The notes beneath the pieces are model-generated. The model did not search any database. It saw nothing but the letters and a program-made list of their open reading frames with translations, and had not been told where the DNA came from. Shown one piece after another: positions 54,490-64,000 of a stretch of 64,000 nucleotides of DNA. How positions within the stretch are numbered: position 1 is the first letter of the stretch; each line of letters opens with the position of its first letter. Where the stretch lies: NCBI GenBank assembly GCA_014529385.2, contig CM043966.1:111742468-111806467 (forward strand), written 5' to 3'. Origin of the DNA: Adiantum capillus-veneris. Its lineage: Eukaryota; Streptophyta; Polypodiopsida; Polypodiales; Pteridaceae. Made by a program: the position numbers and the translations under genes.

Positions 54490-54700
54490 ACTATGGTCTT
54501 AATAATAGAGTCTTTTTAGACTTGCCTATGGCTTAACCATTATTGAGCTATTAGCAAGCTCGATAGGAACCGGTGCCTACTTAGAAGTGTTGAACCCACT
54601 CCACTACTCTTTGCAATAAACAATATTCTAAACCACATGGGTAGCTAGTTGGGTGTATTTTTTGGAAGGCAAAGAGAAGTAGAAACCAATGATTTAATAT
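54490..54700 (+). repeat. Diverged copy of the element D leader, opposite orientation
   Basis: Shares CTTAGACTTGCCTA-type blocks with the reverse complement of 46150-46300: GGTCTTAATAAT, AGACTTGCCTA, ACCATTATTGAGC and CCCACTCCACTACTCT in the same order. It indicates a second, mostly deleted member of the element D family on the + strand. No primer site or LTR is identifiable next to it. Confidence 0.7.
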
Positions 54701-55079
54701 CTATCTATCTCTACCCCCTCTATACATTAGAGAGAGAGAGAGAGAGAGGAAATAAATTGTAGAGATAGAGAGAGACATAAAGAAAGGGCTAGGTCCTGAT
54801 ACTTGTCAACCTTTAATCTAGATTTCATACAAGAGACCATCTTGTGCGGAGCATCCATCACATTCTTATTTTGGTTGGTTCACATCCAGATGGGCTCCCA
54901 TCCAGGGTGGATATCACCTCCAGTGGACCCGAGTCTTAAGGCGGTCAGTGCAAACAATGAAATTTAGCTTATTTGTAGCTAGTTTTTTGGGAGCATAAGT
55001 GTAGATTTCTCTTTGTCCTTTGCAGGCATGGCCCTCCTGCACCTACGGAGGTGACGACCCATCTACTCAGTTTCCTCTA
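54701..55079. other. No gene recognised
   Basis: Contains a short GA microsatellite near 54730 and otherwise unremarkable sequence. Confidence 0.5.
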
Positions 55080-56410
55080 TCAGTGGTAGATCCAGACCTC
55101 CAGCGTGCTCTCTCTTTTTGGGATGAGTATCTTTGTTCGACGTAGGGTTTGTTTGGCAACTACACTCCATAGCAGCTTGCAACCTACGATCTTTCTCAGT
55201 AAACCACACCATGAAAGAGCCAGGGAGGGACTTCTTTTATCCAAAGCCTCACACCGATGGCACCTCCTTCTACGATCTCTTCTTATTGGCCTACTCCCCT
55301 TCCATTGCACGGATACACTCCCCTTCAATCATAGGGTCCTACGCCACTCCATTCCACTCTAGTTTCACCCGAGCATCATTGACAACCCACAACTTCTTGA
55401 CGCACTTTGTTTGGTAGTGCATATCGACATTTGTCTCAGGACAATGAGCATCAAGAGAGATGGAGCAATGGGGTATCCTGTGGGTTTGCTTGTTTTGGTA
55501 GTGGGGAGGGATGGAGTCCCCTATTTTAGAGCGTTCCACCCCATACGTAGAGTACGGGATACAAACACACCCATAACAGATACACATGGGCCTTACTATA
55601 GAGTAAAGTATGGCGACAAAGTGGAATTCGGTAGAGCATTTCGACATCATCTTCAAATTCTTATACATTCGACATATAAGAATTGTTTTGTAAAGTTTAG
55701 AGATGGGCTGCCCAATCATGCACACTACATAGATGCATGCTCGATTCCCAAATACCCCTATGAGTGTTTTTTGGCACAATGGTTGGAGGGCTACATTAAA
55801 AAGTTTTGAAAAATAGGAAATCAAGCATATGACATGCAGCCACCAACCAAATCGCAAATCCAAATAGGAGCTACCATGGAGGCAACATGGCAAATGAAGA
55901 GTGGGAGTGGGTCATGCAAGAAAAGGGCGAACAAGCTGCAACAGGCTTATCCTATCAACAACAACAGGAAGCTCTGGCAAGACAAACTCCCACACACTAT
56001 GGTGTGGGAGGCAAAGTAGCTTGGAAGGATAAATATATAATTTTTTTTCTAAATTCAGCCCTAAACTAATTCAAAAATATTTTAGATTATTAATTTCTCT
56101 TGTTATTGAATCTTTAGGAAAATATCACTCTGAGTCGCCCGACCAGAGAGATGGTCAAGTATCAAGAGCGTCACACAAAATTTGATACTTGGTGATGGTT
56201 TTTGGAGAACCATCACATCTCTTGCGAGCTGTTCGACTTAGGTATCGGATCTCTACAGGTAGTAATTTTAATCAAACCATATTGTATTAATTATTTTGAG
56301 TTTTTTAATTGCTTAATTTTTTTTGTTAATATAGAGTTAGAGTGACTAAAACATATGAACCTATGGACATTAATGAAGAGTATGAGGAGGAGGAGGAGGG
56401 CTTGAGCAGA
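55080..56410 (+). pseudogene. Decayed coding region of unknown origin
   Basis: Several + strand open segments appear in one general order: RDFFYPKPHTDGTSFYDLFL (about 55230-55290), EEWEWVMQEKGEQAATGL (about 55895), ENITLSRPTREMVKYQERHT (about 56120) and TYEPMDINEEYEEEEEG (about 56350). The last two are separated by an intron-like GTAGTA...ATATAG stretch. This suggests a dead gene or a transposon accessory gene. I do not recognise it. The reading order and frame joins are uncertain, and an antisense frame at 55339-55893 competes. Confidence 0.3.
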
Positions 56411-59643
<3,233 letters not shown>

Positions 59644-59953
59644 CAAGCTCCATTGGCTATCATTCTCCTCAAATGGTTCATAGGTAGTACTCAATTTGCT
59701 TCCCCTCCTACTCATAGACAATAATCTTATTTGAGCATGCAACGAAAAAATCTCTAAAGTAAAAGCTAACAAAATTATTATCCTCAAAATGTGGCACAAA
59801 GAACACTATGATCACATGTATATAAAATTTTTTTAAATTATTGGTTTTTTGCACTTCAATTTGTCAAGGTAATGTATTTTTTAACTCTAAAGTTTTTTTT
59901 TTTTTTACATTTTTCCAAAAAACAATTGATGCTTTATATGGTTTATGCACGTA

Positions 59954-60017
59954 AAAAATAAAGGTGGTCATTTGGGCCATCCAATTTTGGGTGGCCCAAA
60001 TGACCACCTTTATTTTT
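59954..60017. repeat. Single perfect hairpin
   Basis: A 26-bp arm AAAAATAAAGGTGGTCATTT... pairs perfectly with its reverse complement around a short TCCAATTTTGGG centre. The inner sequence (GGCCATCCA...TTTTGG) recalls the GGCCCATCCA...TTTTGGATGG centre of the palindromes at 41.3-42.1 kb. Confidence 0.9.
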
Positions 60018-60029
60018 GAATAGGTGCAT

Positions 60030-60200
60030 GGCAGTAATAAGGGTGGTAATAGCAACGGAAATATACGCGGCAATATATCTACATCTATTACCGCGGATAT
60101 TGTTGTTTAACCATTGTCGCGGTGGAAATTCCCGCTCCTATTGCCGCTCATGCATTTTTTTCTCTCTCCATTTCCATGTGTTATTTGGCGGTAATAGAAG
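60030..60200. other. Cluster of GGTAATAG motifs beside copia gag
   Basis: GGTGGTAATAGCAACGG, CTATTACCGCGG, CTATTGCCGC and GGCGGTAATAGAAGCGG occur in both orientations. They look like subterminal repeats of a small DNA transposon. The copia gag frame stops being recognisable at the last of them. Confidence 0.4.
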
Positions 60201-60617
60201 CGGTTCTCAATCTCTCCTCTTATAGTGCGACTTGCATAAAGGCCAATCAAAATATCCCAAGCATGTTTAGATGGTGTAGCCAAGCGAATGTGAGGAGTAA
60301 TAGTATGCTTCATAGATAATGCAATTAATGCATGATCATACGCATCTCTAACATCCCAACGATCTACTCACACATAGGCAAAATAGCTCTAGCAACAGTA
60401 ATCCTACCTTCAAAACCTGCAACATCTTCAACATCTCATGTATCCACAAAACCAAGACGTACATCAGTGCCTTGCACAACATTCCAAACGGACTTTGATA
60501 CAAGAACATATTGCATCATGTAAGCCCACATTGGGTAATTTTCTCTATCTAATTTATTCTCACTAATTTATCCTCAGCATTAAATATCTTGAACACATCT
60601 GTGTTGTTGTCATCCAT
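60190..60617 (-). pseudogene. gag: Ty1/copia gag, N-terminal part
   Basis: Starts at ATG 60617 with MDDNNTDVFKIFNAEDKL. After a frame change it reads MQYVLVSKSVWNVVQGTDV, then VRDAYDHALIALSMKHTI and HAWDILIGLYASRTIRGEIE. This is the N-terminal half of plant copia Gag. It has several stops and shifts, and ends in NRFYYR at the GGTAATAG cluster. It sits correctly downstream of the primer site at 60977-60966. Confidence 0.75.
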
Positions 60618-60965
60618 GGCAAGTGCCTCCACATGGTGTGAAAAATGCCCAAAAAGAGGAGAAATAAAGAAGAACTAACATGTGCTATGTAGAACAACCT
60701 GAAGAAGACTATAATGGACCTGCTATGCAAAAAATAGAACTAACAAAAAAATTACACAAAAGGACCAAATAATATACACAACATTGCCTATAGTGGAAAC
60801 ATAGGCCTAAATGATCCTGAATCAAAATTTGAGCAAACCAAGCTCTACAAGCTTACCCAAAGTATTTTTGAACATGTTGATGCTCATCGAAGCTCAACCA
60901 AACCGAAGAAAGTGAGCAAGTATGTGTTGGTGATGATGGCGACTATGCCTGAGAGGATGCAACCT
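60618..60965 (-). other. Copia 5' leader
   Basis: About 350 bp between gag and the primer site; non-coding. Confidence 0.55.
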
Positions 60966-60977
60966 GCTCTGATACCA
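60966..60977 (-). other. Copia primer-binding site (initiator tRNA-Met)
   Basis: Minus-strand TGGTATCAGAGC, two bases inside the LTR start at 60980. Confidence 0.85.
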
Positions 60978-60979
60978 AT

Positions 60980-61260
60980 TGTTGGAGAGTTTCAGGGAAA
61001 CACACACAGCTTGGAGAAGATGAATAAACTCAAGGCACACAACAAAGACTAGTATCACTTAGTGTGCAATGGAAATATCAGCTATCCCTAGAGTGATGGT
61101 CGTATATACAATGCATGGGGAAAAAACCTCCTAGTGAGGGAAAAAACGCCTCGGTGATCCTTAGTGTGTTCACACACATCACTACCACATTTATATGGTA
61201 ACACTAATTTCTTAGTTGTAAGTTGTATGCACATATCATATACTGATAGTTTATGACATC
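60980..61260 (-). repeat. Copia 5' LTR, inner end
   Basis: The LTR begins (+ strand) TGTTGGAGAG next to the primer site. The outer boundary cannot be placed because no CCAACA end or partner LTR was found, so the end given is nominal. Confidence 0.5.
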
Positions 61261-62850
61261 ATTCACAAGGATACATTAAAATCAATGTCCATTAAAGTCA
61301 TTTTTTTAGTGATCAACTTGGAAACTGGTTTTGGTAAAGAATGCACAAATACCCTTTTGTTGGTTTCATCGTGTGCTACATGTGCTTTGTAGAAAGTAAA
61401 TAATGTATTCATCAATTTGTTTGATATCACATAACTTTGCTCTGCAAAAAGCCTTAAGAACATATTTCAATTCATCACTTCTGTTTCCTCTCCATTTAGC
61501 AACTTTTTTTTTTTTAAAGACCTTCGACAAGGATGGAGTAGGATTTCCCTTTTTAATTCTATACTTACTGCTTCCCACCAATATTACTTGAGGTCACTAG
61601 TGCATGGATAGGTGATGTTTTTATGGCTAGAATCTTTGGGACATTTTGATTCCTAGTAAGTGTTAGAAAATAGCCATAGATTTCATGAAATAGCTCTGCA
61701 ATGGACTATGCATTACTTTGGTCAATATTTGGGTAGATTGCCAAATTTTTTTCTCATGTTCTTTGCATTGAAAGAGTGTGATCCATTTGCAAAAAGTTGA
61801 TGGTTGAAATGTGGTTCCATATATAGAGTTTATGGATTTATCTCTTCATCTACTTTTGGTTCTAAATCTTTGTTTCAAGCCAATCATCAAGAAAGTTGTG
61901 AGCAAGGCTCCATTTATCTTCTTCTAGCCTTTGCTTCTCAATGGGAGGAATGCCTTTTGAGATTAGGAATATTGGATCTTTATCACACAATCCTCTCAAA
62001 TCATCTCTGAGAACTAGTTGAGAACTATACCTTTTTGGGTTGACATGGATTTTCTATGTAGTTGGCAACCTAGTTTTCTCTATTGATATCCATTCTTAGT
62101 GTGTCTCTAAGTACGCAATGTAGTAGCCTCTTCTCTTAGTGTTATGAGGATATTTTGCATAATATGGTTCTACCGCCAAGCTTGTTGCAAAGGGATTGAA
62201 TATGCATACATCATCCAGATGGTAGCTCTCCATAGATTTTAGGGATTACTCCCACTTATGTAAGGTTATGGGTAGATGACAAAAAATTAGATTTTTCATC
62301 TGGGTCATTATTCCATGATTTGAGTGTGTCATCAAGAGGGATATATCTGGGTTATGGAAATGGATAAGACCGTCTATTAGGGGATAGTTTTGTTTTTGGT
62401 TGTGTAGGGATGCTGGTATTATACGAATCACCATTAAATATGTATGGTACAAATTCATAAGGATCTTGGGTGTCTAATGGTTGTGAGTAATATGTAATGG
62501 GAATATGATGATCATTTATAAATTCATATATCCCTGGTGAATCGGCGATAGGGGTGGAGAGTGAGATGTAGATGGAACATCAGGATTATCAAAGAAGCAA
62601 AAGAGAAGATAAGGATAAGGTGAGTAAGTAACTTGTTGATAAAGTTTTGATAAGCAAGATAAATTATCAAAGAAAGATGATTTATCAAGATGAAGAAGAT
62701 AAGATATCAAGATAAGTGAAAGCACTTATTAAAAATGTGCAAAAGAGGGCTTCTCTTCTCATTTTTCACTTCTCTCCTACATTTTTAGGATGCAACTAGA
62801 GAATAAGTTGTAGAGAAGCTTGAGGAAGCCAAAGCCAAGAAGCCTCTTAA
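61261..62850. other. No gene recognised
   Basis: AT-rich sequence. Short frames on both strands have no identifiable domain. Confidence 0.5.
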
Positions 62851-62878
62851 AACACACACACACACACACACACACACC
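62851..62878. repeat. (AC)n microsatellite
   Basis: About 13 AC units. Confidence 0.95.
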
Positions 62879-64000
62879 TCCTCTCCAAGAGAATCCATGG
62901 CCAAAAACCATTACCATGCTTCCTATAACTTGATTTTCTTCTTCCCATTACACTCGATCTGTCATAACCCCTACGCTTTCCATAGCTTGAATCTCTCTTG
63001 TCTCTTTCCATTCTCTCCTTCCAAGTAGTGCAATTGGTGGTCTTGAACAAGGGGAGAGTCGACTACATCAACAAGCTTCTTCAATCACTCAAAGCAAGGA
63101 GAAGATTCTTACCATACACACACCAAGAAGTTGAGTCTCAAAGAATAATTCTATCATAAACAAGTGAGTTTCTTTTGTAAGAGGATTCTCATTCCAAGAA
63201 AGGTTATTCCCCTTTTGTTAATTGGAAAACCCCAAACCCTTAAACCTCTCCTAAAACTACATAATTAATCCTCTCCACGGTAGCAAGGGTATGCCTAAAT
63301 CCCTTCTTAAAGAAAAATTTGTTAATCATTCATACACTATTACATGAGCCTTTTTCACTACACTAGCATGTCCACTCTTAAGACCTTTCCAATTTTTTTG
63401 TACACTTACACTACCATGCATGGAAGGATTTCACTCGTGCATAAGCACTCAAAGGAAGTTTCTTGATTATTTGTCTCCAGATTGCAAGTTGGTGCATTGT
63501 GAAGTTTTGTGTTTACCACGCATATATCACACCAAAGAAAAACTCATTGTAGAAAGCATATGCATTGTTCATTTGAAGTTTTTCTACTTTCAAATTTGTT
63601 TTGAAAATTCGAAGGGGAGAGTAAGGGGATAGCTTCATGGAAGTGATGCCAATGTTGCTCAAACATAAAACTCCCATCGCTTCCATGGAGATGCCTTATG
63701 GATGGCAAGTGATGCAAAGAACACATACGAAACTCATTTATGATGGGGTTAACTTGAAACTTACGTCAAGACAACACCTTAAACTTCCAAGATACTTGTT
63801 GTTTTCTTAACACTAGACTGGTAGCAAGACACTTTTATGTCCTTGGACACTTTCGTGTCCTCTTAAGTGACCATTTTTCTTGAATTATTTAAAGAGTATG
63901 AAAATGAATTTCTAGGTGATGTATATCCACAAAGTTGTCTTATGATCTAAAAAAAACTTGACATTTTTTTTGGAATATTGATCTCATCATTAACCTTACT
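62879..64000. other. No gene recognised
   Basis: No supported coding frame, RNA gene or repeat to the end of the window. Confidence 0.5.

Noticed and set aside
55339-55893. 184-codon antisense frame
   Set aside because: It overlaps the + strand coding remnant and lacks any recognisable motif.

Overview
The window looks like transposon-packed DNA from a land plant with a large genome. The reasons are several nested Ty3/gypsy elements, Ty1/copia gag remnants, a CACTA (En/Spm) transposase remnant, primer-binding sites matching plant tRNA-Asp and initiator tRNA-Met, and long CT, GA, AC and TA microsatellites. A fern or gymnosperm is possible, but the sequence does not decide it. No ordinary host gene is secure. 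The only candidate is a decayed, multi-exon-like region at about 49.5-50.8 kb.

Layout. (1) 1-9283, plus strand: element A, a decayed Ty3/gypsy whose 5' LTR lies outside the window. It has an unusually long (about 3.8 kb) accessory coding region between integrase and the 3' LTR. (2) 9284-10735: degenerate repeats and a copia gag fragment with an in-frame 150-bp duplication. (3) 10887-47796, minus strand: a Russian-doll nest. The outermost element, D, is a chromovirus-like gypsy whose gag-protease, RT and integrase are split by two insertions. One insertion is element C (15344-37744), a Tat-like gypsy with an archaeal-type second RNase H. Element C was itself split by a foldback element (32867-34270) and by element B (16562-30055). 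The other insertion in D is a 5.1-kb terminal-inverted-repeat element (38858-43983). In each case removing the insert restores or nearly restores the host element's reading. The target duplications are CTCAC for B and GCGT for C; none of two or more bases was found for the two inverted-repeat elements. (4) 47797-64000: a possible host gene remnant, a + strand gypsy integrase fragment related to C (element E), a CACTA transposase fragment, microsatellites, hairpins and a minus-strand copia 5' end.

Element B is the youngest. Its LTRs differ by about six substitutions and one 2-bp indel over about 585 bp. It encodes a giant single-frame gag-pol broken by one TGA inside gag. It has four zinc knuckles, a protease with DGG, RT, RNase H, a DD35E integrase and, unusually, a second retropepsin-like domain with a canonical DTGA motif downstream of the integrase, followed by four WVPK-type motifs. 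A separate 143-residue acidic ORF lies 3' of pol behind its own TATA-like sequence.

The best candidates for something undescribed are four. They are the duplicated, relocated protease of element B; a class of inverted-repeat elements with CATTAG ends and internal tandem arrays of GC-rich perfect hairpins; a shared Asp-to-Asn change in the integrase catalytic triad of elements C and E; and the long, unrelated-looking accessory coding regions downstream of integrase in A and D.
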